In this document: one piece after another, positions 45,236-55,679 of the stretch
How the letters are laid out: every line of letters starts with the position of its first letter
Numbering within the stretch: the first letter of the stretch is position 1
Source: Nageia nagi
Lineage: Eukaryota > Pinophyta
Assembly: GCA_050084985.1 (NCBI GenBank)
Contig: JBITNC010000001.1
Coordinates: 154,814,001 to 154,878,000, forward strand
DNA: 64,000 nt
Direction of reading: 5' to 3'
Made by a program: the position numbers and the translations under genes
The notes under the pieces: model-generated
What the model saw: only the letters and a program-made list of their open reading frames with translations
What the model was told of the DNA's origin: nothing
Databases searched by the model: none

Positions 45236-45828
45236 TGGCTATCTAATAGGCCTGGTATCATTAGTATATATATATAATGGGTACAAATATCTAGATGAAT
45301 TCCATTAATGTTAGAATAAGCCCATGCAAATGCTAAAGTATGAAATTTCAAAATATTAAAATCTTATTCTTATTCTTTGAATGTAAACCAACTATTATTG
45401 TTCAAAGTCTTTTCTAGGAGTACTTCAATTCTTTTCACTCATAAGTGACATAACTTGCTTGGGTTTGGAGATTGCATCAAAGAATTAAGAGAATAAGGAT
45501 GAAGAAATACAGAATTAAATACCTTTTCTCTTTATATAAATGCCTATCCTCTTCAAATTATATCTATAAGAGGAAATTTAAATAAAGATAAGAATTTTGG
45601 TTATTCTTGCTATGGTATATTGAAGATTTCATCCTAAATATTTGATCCTAATGACTCACCAACTTTTGTGATCATTTTTAAAGTTGTATTTTGTTCAAAC
45701 AATTTAGGTATTTCTTCCAACACTTTTACATGTTCTATAATAGTAATTGAAGAGAGTACTGCAAGACTTCATGGTTCATTAAACTTTAGTTCATCAATCC
45801 ATAACTAACCTTGATATTCAAATGTAGT
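45236..45828 (-). other. Protease-RT spacer of the Athila-like element
   Basis: Decayed linker between protease and RT. Patches such as LEVLLEKTLNNNNWFTFKE-type sequence near 45370-45420 are readable, but no domain is named. Confidence 0.4.
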
Positions 45829-46270
45829 TTAGATAGGATGGTATAAAGAAAGTGTTATGTAATTATGTCCATCTAAAATGGTCATATCTCCTAATCTAAA
45901 ATTGATAAAATAAGTTGTTGTAGCTAACAATGATCTCCCTAAGCTTATTGGATTACCACAATGAGCATTTATTTTTAAGACTAAAACATTTGTAGAATAA
46001 TTCCATAAATCCATTGTGAATTGTACATCTTTGATGATGCCCTTAGGTTTAGCTATTGACTAATCTATCATTTGTAAGATAGTTGTAGTTTTATCTATAT
46101 CACATAATTTGAATTTATTGGCTATATGTGTTATTATAACATTTATGGCTACCCCTAAGTCATTTAAAACATTTTGTATCTTAGTGAATCCAACAAAAAC
46201 TATAATTACTGAACTTCCTATATCACCATACTTAGGCTTAATTAGTTTTCCTAAAAGTAGGTTTGCTAAT
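45829..46270 (-). pseudogene. Athila-like aspartic protease, broken
   Basis: DLGVAINVI (about 46165-46135) is the active-site region (family DLGAsiNvMP) with the catalytic Asp kept. Downstream, TTTILQMIDQSIAKPKGII (about 46095-46040) matches 'vtLqLADrSi..PrGiveDV'. NPISLGRSLLATTTYFINFR (about 45955-45897) matches 'piILGRPFLaT..aiInvr'. It lies directly left of the nested element, which separates it from gag. Confidence 0.83.
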
Positions 46271-46764
46271 TTTCCATCTACCTAAATAGTTTTGGGATAT
46301 ACCTTTTTTCTCCTTTCTCATTTTCTGATACAGAGTTCTTTAACTATCTTATTTCATTAAAGAACTTCCTTGATTTTTTGTAATATTGGGACTAAGATAT
46401 TCAACCTTCTTAATTCATTAAGCAAATGTAATTCTTCATTTTAAAATTTTTCTTGTAGCCTCTCTAGATATGGAGGTTCCTAAGTTTGTTTTTCTACTTA
46501 ATTATCTTCATTTTTTTTACCATTCTCTTCCTTATTTTGATGATTAACTGGTAATGAATCTTGATAATCATCATTAGGAATTTCAACAATGATAGGTAGA
46601 GCTGGTTCTTTTGATTTCTTACTAGGACTTAACTAAATGTCATGGAATTCAATAGCATTAATTAATATTACATCTTATTGACCCACTTGATAGAAAAGTG
46701 TAGCATTTTGCATATTATTATTTGGATTATGGACTAGTTGAGTAGGAAGAGCTAGTTATCTATG

Positions 46765-47429
46765 TCTAGACCCAAAATAATGTAATTAATTATTAATGGG
46801 GATTAATTAATGCATTATTGGTCTAATTTATTTTTATTGACATATATTTGGAATATAAAAATAATGATTAAAAGTGGCATACATGTTCATTTTATCCCAA
46901 TCACATATTCAATTAATTAATGACATCATACATCAAGAACAAACATGCATTCATATGTTAGCACATTGCTAGTGGCCTAAATGAGGCATGTTGCTAATAG
47001 CATGGAATAAGAAAAATTACAATTGCAATAAGAAATGTAAAGACACTTGAACAAATGAGTAATCATATAACAAATATATAATAGTGATAAGAAATGATGT
47101 TCGCTTGTTACAGATATGATATTCATAAGGGTGTCCCTTAGGTCCTACTCTTCATTCTCTCTTTGTCTATCTTTGGTCTTGTCATGGCTTTTGTAATATT
47201 ATGTAGCCTTGATAATGATCTTCTATCTAATTTTAAATGATATAATTTTCTCTCTCTTTTGGTTTCCCTTGATGTCTTTATATAGCAACACTTCTATTAC
47301 AAGATTTCACCTCTAGGTCATGATATAGTAGTCATTTTCATGAATTACATAGCTCTTTTTACATAATACATTATTAAGGTTCTAAAATTAATTATTTAAT
47401 AAATAATAATTCATTTTTATGCATCTAAA
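46765..47429 (+). repeat. 5' LTR of the PMD-carrying element
   Basis: About 665 bp, aligned with 51895-52558 (for example CCTTGATAATGATCTTCTAT in both). The first base pair is degenerate (TC for TG). The primer-binding site after 47429 is not recognisable. Confidence 0.85.
47277..47285 (+). promoter_or_regulatory. TATA box in the PMD element LTR
   Basis: TTTATATAG after a pyrimidine-rich stretch, conserved at about 52407-52415 in the other LTR. Confidence 0.5.
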
Positions 47430-48017
47430 TTATTGATCCTATTTGGATGTGTGATTGAAGCAATGAAATTACATGTCCAAAGAAGAAGTGTAGAAATGTT
47501 TTTGAGAACTTTGAACTCTTTGCTGCATTACCCTTTGTTGTTGATGATGATGATGAGGGTCCCTTGCTTCCCCCTTTTGACTTGGATTCCCTAGGAAGGG
47601 TCCTTAAATGGTGCAAATAAGGTAAAATTTGTTGAGGATTCTCTCTCTAGGATTGATGCTTTTAGATGATGAAAATGATTTTGATGATGTAGCTAGATGG
47701 TTCCATATCTAATTTTAGAGATGGTAGATGTGATTTTTCCCCTTGTACTATTTCAACCATGAATGTGTTCATTACATCATGTTTTATACTTGGGAACCAT
47801 TCACACTTACATCCATGCTTTGAAATAGAGAGGATTCCCTTTGATTGAGATGAAATGATGATGAAATGCATGTCACTAGCAATGTAGGGAATAGTGTACA
47901 TGTTGTTGATGGCATGGGTTTTTCTATATTTTCTTATAATATTTGGGATGTACATACCTACAATGAAGTGTTTTTCATAAAAATTGGGTGGATGCATATT
48001 AAGTTACATTTTCCATT
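47430..48017. other. Interior of the PMD element, 5' part
   Basis: No recognisable coding sequence. A minus-strand stretch of about 110 codons (47662-47997) is open but shows no family pattern and is probably chance. Confidence 0.4.
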
Positions 48018-48540
48018 GATGATGAATCAATGTTAGCAATCTACTTACGATTGCATTATTGGTTTATCTTTTAAGTGAGTGAACTCTCACTAGCTATATT
48101 GATGGCCATCGATGATCATACATTTTATGTCTATGATCTAAAGATATTATAATTTGGATTTGTTCAAATAAAAATCCATTTGGATACATATCAATTTGCA
48201 TTATCTATTGGATATGAGCCAATATCAACATCTTGCTCATGATTGCATCATTGATTTACTTTTAAGTGAGTGAACTCTCACTAGCCATATCGTTGGCCAT
48301 TATTGATCATACATTTTATGTATATGATCCAAATATATTATGCTTTGGATTGGTTTAAATAAAAAATTATGTGGATACATAGCAAGTTGCATTGTCCATT
48401 GAAGATGATCCAATGTCAACATATTACTCATAGCTGCATCGCTAGTTTACTTTTAAGTGAGTGAAGTCTCACTAGCCATGTTGTTGGTCATCAATGGTCA
48501 TACATTTTATATATATGACCTGAAGACATTATGTTATGTG
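48018..48540 (+). repeat. Tandem repeat, about 190-bp unit, three copies
   Basis: Copies start at about 48018, 48211 and 48403. Shared words are AAGTGAGTGAA(C/G)TCTCACTAG and GATCATACATTTTAT, and each copy ends near TCCATTG or TCTATTG. Each unit contains a small palindrome AGTGAG/CTCACT. The third copy is incomplete. Confidence 0.85.
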
Positions 48541-50219
48541 GTAAGGATAAAATAAATATACTATTGACATGGTTTTTGAATGAACAACACTATGATGCCC
48601 TACAATGAATTTAATATTTTCTCATGGAGGACTATGGTTATGAAAAATGATTGTTAGTTTTTCAAGGAACTATGTTTCAAATCCATAATTCATATGATCA
48701 TAAATAAATCATAGAATGAAATTCATGAGAATATACCTAATTTTCAACCATTTATTGGTCTTGGAACTTAACATGCACAAACTTTTAAATAAGATCCACA
48801 TCATTAACAATGTGAAATATGCCAAATTTGTTGATCATATCATCAACAATAGTGATCATTACCCTAAAAATATATCATTTCCATAAAGAGATTATAAAAT
48901 AACATAAAAATATAATGAAATATTGGCATGCCCCAATTTGAGATATTTGTAGCAATTTTAGGCCATTGGTAGCATAGAATTGCCCATTTTGTGTATAAGA
49001 TTTTTGACAGTCAATATCAATCATATTTTTGTATCATTTGAATGTCTTGCAATGGTAGGATGATACTGAGAATTTGTTGTAACAATGTTTGGAACATGTT
49101 CAAGATAGCAACATTTGTGAACATTTGAAATCCATCATTCTAGTGCACATGATATTCATATAATAATGGCATAAAATCATGAGATAAACATAAGGTAAGA
49201 AATTATCTAAAAGTGTGGCCAATTTATCTTTTTTCATGCTGCTAGTGGCATCTAAAGGATGAATGAACATCCAAATAAAATGGCAACCTCAATTGACAAT
49301 GAGACATGATTTTTGCCTATAGTTGCACTCATTAACAAGCATGATTTTCAAAGATAAAATTTGATGTACCATAGCAATAAGGTAAAATATTCATAACATA
49401 ATTACATGTCATACAATGGTATTCAAGTATCATTTATCATTACAAAAATTTACTAATAAGTGGAATTGAAGAAATGCATTTTGAGTTTCACCTGATTTCT
49501 CCAATTTGAAGTCGCTAACAGCGTAGATTTAATACAAATATTATTTAAAAATGTAAATGTTATATTTTCAACCCAAGATGAGTAGTAGGCATTTGAATTA
49601 ATTCTATGTGTTATTTTGAGTCATTTTCCCTTAATTTTATGTATTTCTCATGAAAATGGACATCATTGGTGGTGTGAAAATCGCTATTTTATGTGTCCAA
49701 AAAGAGACGTTAGGCACTTAAAATATTTTCAAGCATTTTGGGCATACAAAATAATGATTTCATGCATCTTAGGAAAAAAAAGAGTGATTCCCTATATTTT
49801 TTAGTCAAAATTGAACCTATATAAATAAATTTGAAAAAAAAAAGTCATTTTAACTTTGTCACCTTCTTGATTCAGTGCTCTAGTTTTCTAGCCTCCCTAT
49901 GTGATGAAGTGTTGCTAGATTATCATTTTCTTGCCAATTTCTTTTATGGGTTGGATTACTAGCTATCATTTGATCTTATGGACCTTATTTATTTATATTT
50001 TGACTCAATCTATCTATAGAATATGGCAATTGGAGGATAATTGACCACCTAATTACTAGCAAATGTGGTCACACTACTGAGTTACTGCAATATCTCCCAT
50101 ATGACCACACGATGAGCTTTTGTTTTTATTTTTGATTATGTGATTTTATTTTTATTTATTATTTTCAATTATCAATATTTATTTTACTACCTAGGCTTAT
50201 CTTTTTTGCTTTTTTTCCT
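48541..50219. other. Interior of the PMD element, middle part
   Basis: A+T-rich sequence with scattered words such as GGCATCTAAAGG but no supported frame. It may be a long leader or degenerate 5' coding sequence. Confidence 0.4.
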
Positions 50220-51555
50220 TGCAAGAGTGCAAGGTCCTTATGAGAGAAGGCCATATGACTTCTACTATGCTTGGGAAAGTGCAGATGTGGTTAAGGACTA
50301 CACACATTGATGACATATTATATATATAAGACCTTATATATTTAACAATTGCTATACATATCTAGCAAGATTTACCTTTTTTGATAACATTGGAAGAGCA
50401 CTAAGATCCTAATTGCTACACATTTCACCTACCCCCAAGTGAAATGTCAGTCACTTTACTTGATGTGTACTGTATCTAGGGTGTCACCATCATAGGTAAT
50501 TTGGTTCAATAGTGGGAGCTTATATAAAATAATATATATGAGCAAGAGGCTATATGGCTCACTAATGAGGCAAACCATGACTGGGAGCACCAGGCTTGCC
50601 ATCTTGTAGAGATGTGTCAATTTGTACTAATGAGGTGTCATATTTGGTTTTATATTGTAGCTATTATAGCTACATACCTATGTCTAGATAAGAGTAGTTA
50701 AAATTTCCCTCTTATCTTGGTATGATTCATTAAATAAATATGTGATCTAGGGACCCAATTTGCTTGGGTTCTAATAGTTCTAGCTTAATTATACAAAGAT
50801 TTGTACAACTTCATAAGTGTTGATAAATTCAACATCATGATTATGCATCTAGGGCTACTATTGATTTGGGCCTATAAGCACATAGTTGTTGTGTTACCTT
50901 TGGATTTACAAAGAGCTCAAGAGGACACAAACAACATATCTCTTGTATGTTGGACTTTACACACCAATGGATATATATATATCCACACTCCTAGAGGCCC
51001 AAAGGAGGGATCTTGATAGGTTGTAGACTCAAGATCTTTTTTGTGTTTGCTTTTAAGACTTTGTTTGGCATTCAAATACACATCATGTTGCATGGGTTTG
51101 CTAGCATTGCTTTCTCTAGATAGAGAAAGATTGTTGAGCCTTATTATCTTGGTCATATTTTGTGATAGTTTGGGATATAGTAGGGTATCCCACCTGTGTT
51201 CACAATGTACATGTGGTATCTAGTAGAGAGAGATTTGCCTATAGGATCATATATGACACCCACATGGAGGGCTTCTTTGGAGGAGCCATGGGTTATGGAT
51301 GTAGTTGCACATCTATGGTTCTTACGGTTACCCTTGGTTATTTTGCATGGTTGATATGGGTGCATCCAAGCAATATAGGCATGGGTGAGGATGATAATAA
51401 TCATGAGATGGCTACCAATGAGGGATCCAAGGAGGATGACCCTTATCAAATCAATAATTTGATCCATGATGTACTTATTTAGGAGGGCAAGGGAGTAGGT
51501 GATTTGACTATTCTTACTATAGCTACCCCAGTTGTAGCACCAAGTAAAATGCTAA
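50220..51555 (+). pseudogene. Plant mobile domain (PMD) reading frame, broken
   Basis: One + frame from about 50279 to 51014 reads as a PMD. WLRTTHIDDIL is followed by CYTFHLPPSEMSVTLLDVYC and, after a stop, GVTIIGN (about 50423-50510). This is the family signature 'thTFHLp.GEMTiTL.DV..llGLpi.G'. Farther on, YLCLDKSS (about 50671) matches the 'lfpDkSg' motif. LGTQFAWVLIVLA, a stop, LYKDLY (about 50747-50808) matches the 'YsWGsAvLA.LYReLc' motif. LLLIWAYKHIVVVLP (about 50855-50900) matches 'LLqlWawerip.l.p'. PMD proteins (MAIL1/MAIN family) occur as host genes and in plant transposons. More than ten in-frame stops are TAA or TAG at plausible Gln positions. After about 51160 the reading moves to another frame, open to 51479 (GFFGGAMGYGCS, then acidic GEDDNNHE). 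Confidence 0.78.
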
Positions 51556-51639
51556 CTTAGCTTTGTAATTTTATTAATTTTCATATTTTGTTTATAACTA
51601 CAAAGTGAATAATCTTATTTTATTTATGCAACAAGAGTT

Positions 51640-51899
51640 ATAAATTCAATTATTGCCTCTTTGGAGGAAGATGTTGCTATATTGAGGCCCAACTTACCAT
51701 GCTACAGGCTACCCTATTAGCAAAGGATGACCAAATAGCAACATTAGAGAAATTCATGAAGAGGTTGCATGAGCATTTGAGGAAACCCACTCTTGACTAG
51801 CCATGGGCCTTCATTCAAGACCATATTGACAAGATTGAGGCCAAGGAGAGGGAGATCATGGCCTTAAAGATCAAAAACATCAAGTTCACCAAAATGTAG
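51640..51899 (+). pseudogene. Coiled-coil C-terminus of the PMD element protein
   Basis: SLEEDVAILR is followed, after a one-base shift, by QLTMLQATLLAKDDQIATLE (51690-51749), KFMKRLHEHLRKPTLD, a stop, PWAFIQDHIDKIEAKEREIM and ALKIKNIKFTKM. The regular Leu/Ile spacing and alternating charges indicate a coiled coil. The final TAG (51897-51899) lies inside the first bases of the 3' LTR. An A+T-rich gap at about 51545-51636 (GT at 51544 or 51565, AG at 51635) looks like a short intron between this and the preceding frame. That is inference. Confidence 0.65.
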
Positions 51900-52558
51900 A
51901 CCTAAAATAATGTAATTAATTGTTAATAGGGGTTAATTAATGCACTATTCATCTACTTTATTTTTATTGCCATATATTTGGAATATGATAATAATGATTA
52001 AAAGGGGCATACATGTTTTTTTATCCCAATTTCACATTCAATTAATTAATGATATCATACATCAAGAATAAACATACATTCATATGTTAGCACTTTGCTA
52101 ATGGCCTGAATGAGGCACATCATTGACAACATGGAATAAGCATAATTGTAAGTGTAATAAGAAATGTAAAGATGCTTTAATGAATGAGTAATCATGTAAC
52201 AGATATACAATAATGATAAGAAATGATATTTCCTTATTATAAATATGATATGGGCAAGGGTATCTCTTAGGTCCTACTTTTCATTCTCTCTTCATTTATG
52301 TTTATTCTTATCATGGTTTTCATAATATCTTATAGCCTTGATAATGATCTTCTATCTGATTTTCAATGATAGAATCTGCTCTCTCTTTTGGTTGCCCTTA
52401 ATGTCTTTATATAGCAACACTTCTATTACAAGATTTGATCCCTAGGTCATGATATAGTGGTCTTTTTCATTAATGAAATAGCACTTTTTACATAATACAT
52501 CATTGAAGCTCTAAAATGAATTATTTAATAAATAATAATATATTTTTAGGTTTCTACT
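51895..52558 (+). repeat. 3' LTR of the PMD-carrying element
   Basis: Starts TGTAGACCTAAAATAATG and ends GGTTTCTACT, giving TGTAGA/TCTAC inverted ends. Followed by CTAGG (target duplication). Confidence 0.85.
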
Positions 52559-52836
52559 CTAGGTATTTGTTGATTTTTAAATTGTTATTGTTGGATTGGT
52601 CCTAGTAATAGGGTTTGTTGCTAGGTATTCTAATTAAATCTTCTTTAATGATTAGGCTAATTAGGTTATTGGTTATTCTAGTTCAATTATTTCATGTTAT
52701 TCCATTATAGTTCTTCTCATTGTTGATTATGTGCATATTATAACCAATCATGATTAGGTTGGATCTATGGTGGAGAATATTGAACCATAGATTATGAAAA
52801 TATAATATTCCACCATGGTTGCATAATACGTCTATT

Positions 52837-54097
52837 CTAAAATCTAACACCCATACTTGGACCATTAGCATTTGTAGTTGTTATCATATTTGTTATATAC
52901 ATATGAGCTATATTCAAACAATCATATTTATCTGTTACATGATTCTCATTACACAAACTACAGATTTTATTACTGTTAAGAGGATACTCATGCAATGCAT
53001 GTTTCTTTCTACATCTTGGATAGTATACTAATAAAGTTTCATAAGATTCCCTTGATTTATTTAACTTATTTTCTACCTTTTTTAATAGACTTAATTCCAT
53101 AAGAATATCTAATTTGAAATTTGTTAGTTCATCAATTAATTCACTGATAATATTATCAAAAAAATTTGAGGTTTGATATTTTGTGTAGAATTCCTTATCC
53201 TAGAATAATTTCTACATAGTTCCACTAGGTCATCTAGAGGTAAAGTAATTATATTACCATTTTCCATTACATTTAATACACCCAATCAAGAGTATGTAAA
53301 AACCCTCAAAAAGATATGTTTTTATAAATTCTTGGTCAACAACAGTACTAACCCTTTTATGGACAAACAAAAATCTATCCAAGTAATCGTCTAGATTTTC
53401 TTCTTCATCCTATTTGATTCTGAATAATTCATCTTTTTATACTTCACTCTATAATACTCTTGATATTTAGCTAGAAATAATTTTTCCATATCTACCCATT
53501 TAGTGATGGAATTAGCAACTGATCTCATAATCCATCCCATTGCATTTTCCTTTAGAGTTAATGGAAAAAGCTTCAATTTTTGGATATTAGTTTCATAATC
53601 ATAAATTTTGCAAAGTACCTTGAATTCAAATTGGAATTGATCTGAACCTTCACTATAAATTACCCTAAAGCATTGTAGAAAATATGAAATGGTTTGGTTG
53701 CTTCTCTCTCTACTTCATAATCAGTATCACTTGAAGAAAAATATCTATGCAAAGGTGAAGTGATTTCTAAAAATCTTACTACATTTTTGAAAGTTAATTC
53801 TATAGGAATTATTTTTAAAAATTATTCTTCTAGAGTACTAGAAATGCTACTACTCTTAATATCTTTTCCAAATTCTTTAAAATAATTTGGAGACAAAACA
53901 TTTGCAAAATTATTCCTTCAAGTTTTTAGCATCAAATTATTTTTTAACTTGTTCAACAATAATTTCTTCCTCAATTCTAGCTTGATGAGAGCTTGACCTT
54001 GATCCTAGATTAGGGGTACTTTTCTGGGGGGTTTTGGTTTTTCTCTACCTCTACCTCTACTAATAAATCTCCCCCTTTCATCTCTAAGTCTATTCAT
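52837..54097 (-). pseudogene. Athila-like gag with two zinc knuckles, broken
   Basis: The start ATG (54097) is followed by a basic RG-rich head NRLRDERGRFISRGRGR, then KPKPPRKVPLI. The capsid core reads MKLFPLTLKENAMGWIM (53576-53526) and ITKWVDMEKLFLAKYQEYY (about 53507-53451), the 'rlFPfsLkd.A..Wl....SI.sWdeL...FlakYfp' pattern of Athila gag. The C-terminus has two zinc-knuckle-like motifs at about 53025-52920: YYPRCRKKHALHEYP and CSLCNENHVTDKYDC. They suggest an ancestral C-x2-C-x3-H-x4-C pair with some Cys lost to Tyr. Stops and frameshifts lie between 53580 and 53990. The nested PMD element separates gag from protease. Confidence 0.82.
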
Positions 54098-54523
54098 CCA
54101 CTCTAAGTAAACACTAAACTTTAAACAACTACACACTTTTTAAAATAGCTTCTCTAAAAATATAAGATAGTTAATTATTCTAGATCACTCAAACTTTAGA
54201 AAATAAATATTATTTAACATATTTACTTATCCATGTAAGATTATTTCAACAAAATTCATGATACTCAGATAGGATCACTTTCATTAAATCTCTATTACCT
54301 TAGAATTGAAGAAACATGGTTATACATGATTTCTTAAATGACACTGAGAATAGTACTATCATGAAATTTCCTAAAAATAGTTTCAACCAACATCATTTAT
54401 TTCTTATTGTATAATGAACCTCTCCCTTTTCCAACACTTAGGGACCAGTTAGCTCAAATAAGCTAGTACTCTACTACTAAAAGATTCAGTTGCTTTTTGC
54501 TATACATAATATAGAAACTATGA

Positions 54524-54541
54524 TCACCAGCAACAACATAA
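54524..54541 (-). promoter_or_regulatory. Degenerate primer-binding site, tRNA-Asp-like
   Basis: The minus strand reads TTATGTTGTTGCTGGTGA, 4 bp after the LTR. It matches 11 of 18 positions of TGGCGCCGTTGCCGGGGA, the Athila-type site, and most differences are C-to-T or G-to-A/T. Confidence 0.5.
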
Positions 54542-54545
54542 AAAA

Positions 54546-55674
54546 TGATGGTATCAATACAATATTTAGTTTATCATATCCATGATTGGTGTCCTAAGGC
54601 TATATGCAGCTAATACTCTATTATAAATACTATGGATCTAATGAAATAGTAACTTATATTGGAAATTGATTGAACTTTCCTAGATTGATCACACATACAT
54701 AAATGATTTAAAATAAATGTTGTAGTATAGAATGTAAAATACTAAATTAAAATAATAAAAATTAGAGAATACAATTTTGTAGAGTGGGCCCTCCACCTTC
54801 TAATAGAGCTCATGAATAAAACTTCAAAAACATAGGATGAAAGATTCTTAACTTCTTCAAAAACTAGAAAATATAATATTTACATGAACTTTAGAGTTTT
54901 ACAAGTTGTAATGGTAGCTAGCTAGCCTTCTTCTGAAATAAGAAGGCTAATTTTTTATCAAAACTCTAACAAACTTTTAGATACTAATCAATTACATTCC
55001 TATTACTTATAGGTTTATTTGAAACAAAATCCTATTTTAGCCTATGAATCATTTAGATATGTATAAAAGAAAGATAAGTAAGTATCTATCTTGGAAACAA
55101 ATCTTTAGACTTAGTCAACCTTAGGTTTATCATGAATTTATCTTTGTGCATTCTTTTTTGTTCACTTCTTTAGGTTTGTTAGTTATCCTTCCAAAATATA
55201 ATCCTAAAATTTGTTCCAATCTTATTCTAAAGTTGTGGAATATATATATAAAGTGACACCTAGGAAATAGAACACTTTATACCATCATGTTCTATTTTTG
55301 AATCTTCCTATTGGAGATTTTGATGTTGTCTCTTCTCAAACACATTCTAAAGTTGGTCATTCCTTATTTAATTCTAGATTTTGAATATTTTGAAGCTATA
55401 TTTGAATTTTTTCCATCCCTAACTAATTCTAAAGTTGTTTCTCACTTAGACCACATTATTGTTACTTATGCAAAACATGAATATTCAACATTTAAATATA
55501 ATAATAATCAGTAACAACATTTAATTAGTGGAGATAAAAGAAAATATATATTCACTTCTAAATATAACAATTATATAAATTAAAACATAATAATAGTAGT
55601 ATCTCATAGCATTCCAAGTGATAAAGTACATTCACAAAATTATGCAAAAAAAGATCTCATTTTTGACCTCATCA
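54546..55674 (-). repeat. 5' LTR of the Athila-like element
   Basis: 1129 bp. Plus-strand ends TGATGGTATCAA and ACCTCATCA. Followed by ATATA, identical to the five bases before 37936. Confidence 0.9.
54923..54949. repeat. Hairpin in the 5' LTR
   Basis: Perfect 10-bp arms TAGCCTTCTT/AAGAAGGCTA with a 7-base loop. The corresponding site in the other LTR (about 38233-38266) is degraded, so the symmetry may be old. Confidence 0.6.
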
Positions 55675-55679
55675 ATATA

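Larger units (their letters stand above)
46765..52558 (+). mobile_element. Non-autonomous LTR element carrying a plant mobile domain gene
   Basis: Two LTRs (46765-47429 and 51895-52558, about 665 bp) share sequence throughout and have TGTAGA...TCTACA-type ends (eroded to TCTAGA and TCTACT). A near-perfect target duplication, CTATG (46760-46764) versus CTAGG (52559-52563), marks insertion between gag and protease of the Athila-like element. The 4.5-kb interior has no gag, protease, RT or integrase that I can find. It holds a three-copy tandem repeat, a plant mobile domain reading frame and a C-terminal coiled coil, all on the + strand. The TATA box orientation agrees with + transcription. Confidence 0.82.
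37936..55674 (-). mobile_element. Athila-like Ty3/gypsy retrotransposon with an extra 3' reading frame
   Basis: LTRs at 37936-38986 and 54546-55674 have TGATG...CATCA ends, and a perfect 5-bp duplication ATATA flanks the element (37931-37935, 55675-55679). On the minus strand the order is primer site, gag, [nested LTR element 46765-52558], protease, RT, RNase H, integrase, extra coiled-coil frame, 3' LTR. The RT and protease patterns and the tRNA-Asp-like primer site fit the Athila/Tat group. Span is 17.7 kb, or about 11.9 kb without the nested element. All genes carry stops, but the RT holds a 183-codon open stretch. Confidence 0.9.

Noticed and set aside
47662-47997. Minus-strand open stretch of about 110 codons in the PMD element
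   Set aside because: No family pattern, opposite to the direction of the element promoter, and no neighbouring frame continues it.
51153-51467. Minus-strand open frame of about 104 codons
   Set aside because: Overlaps the + strand frame that continues the PMD protein; treated as its shadow.
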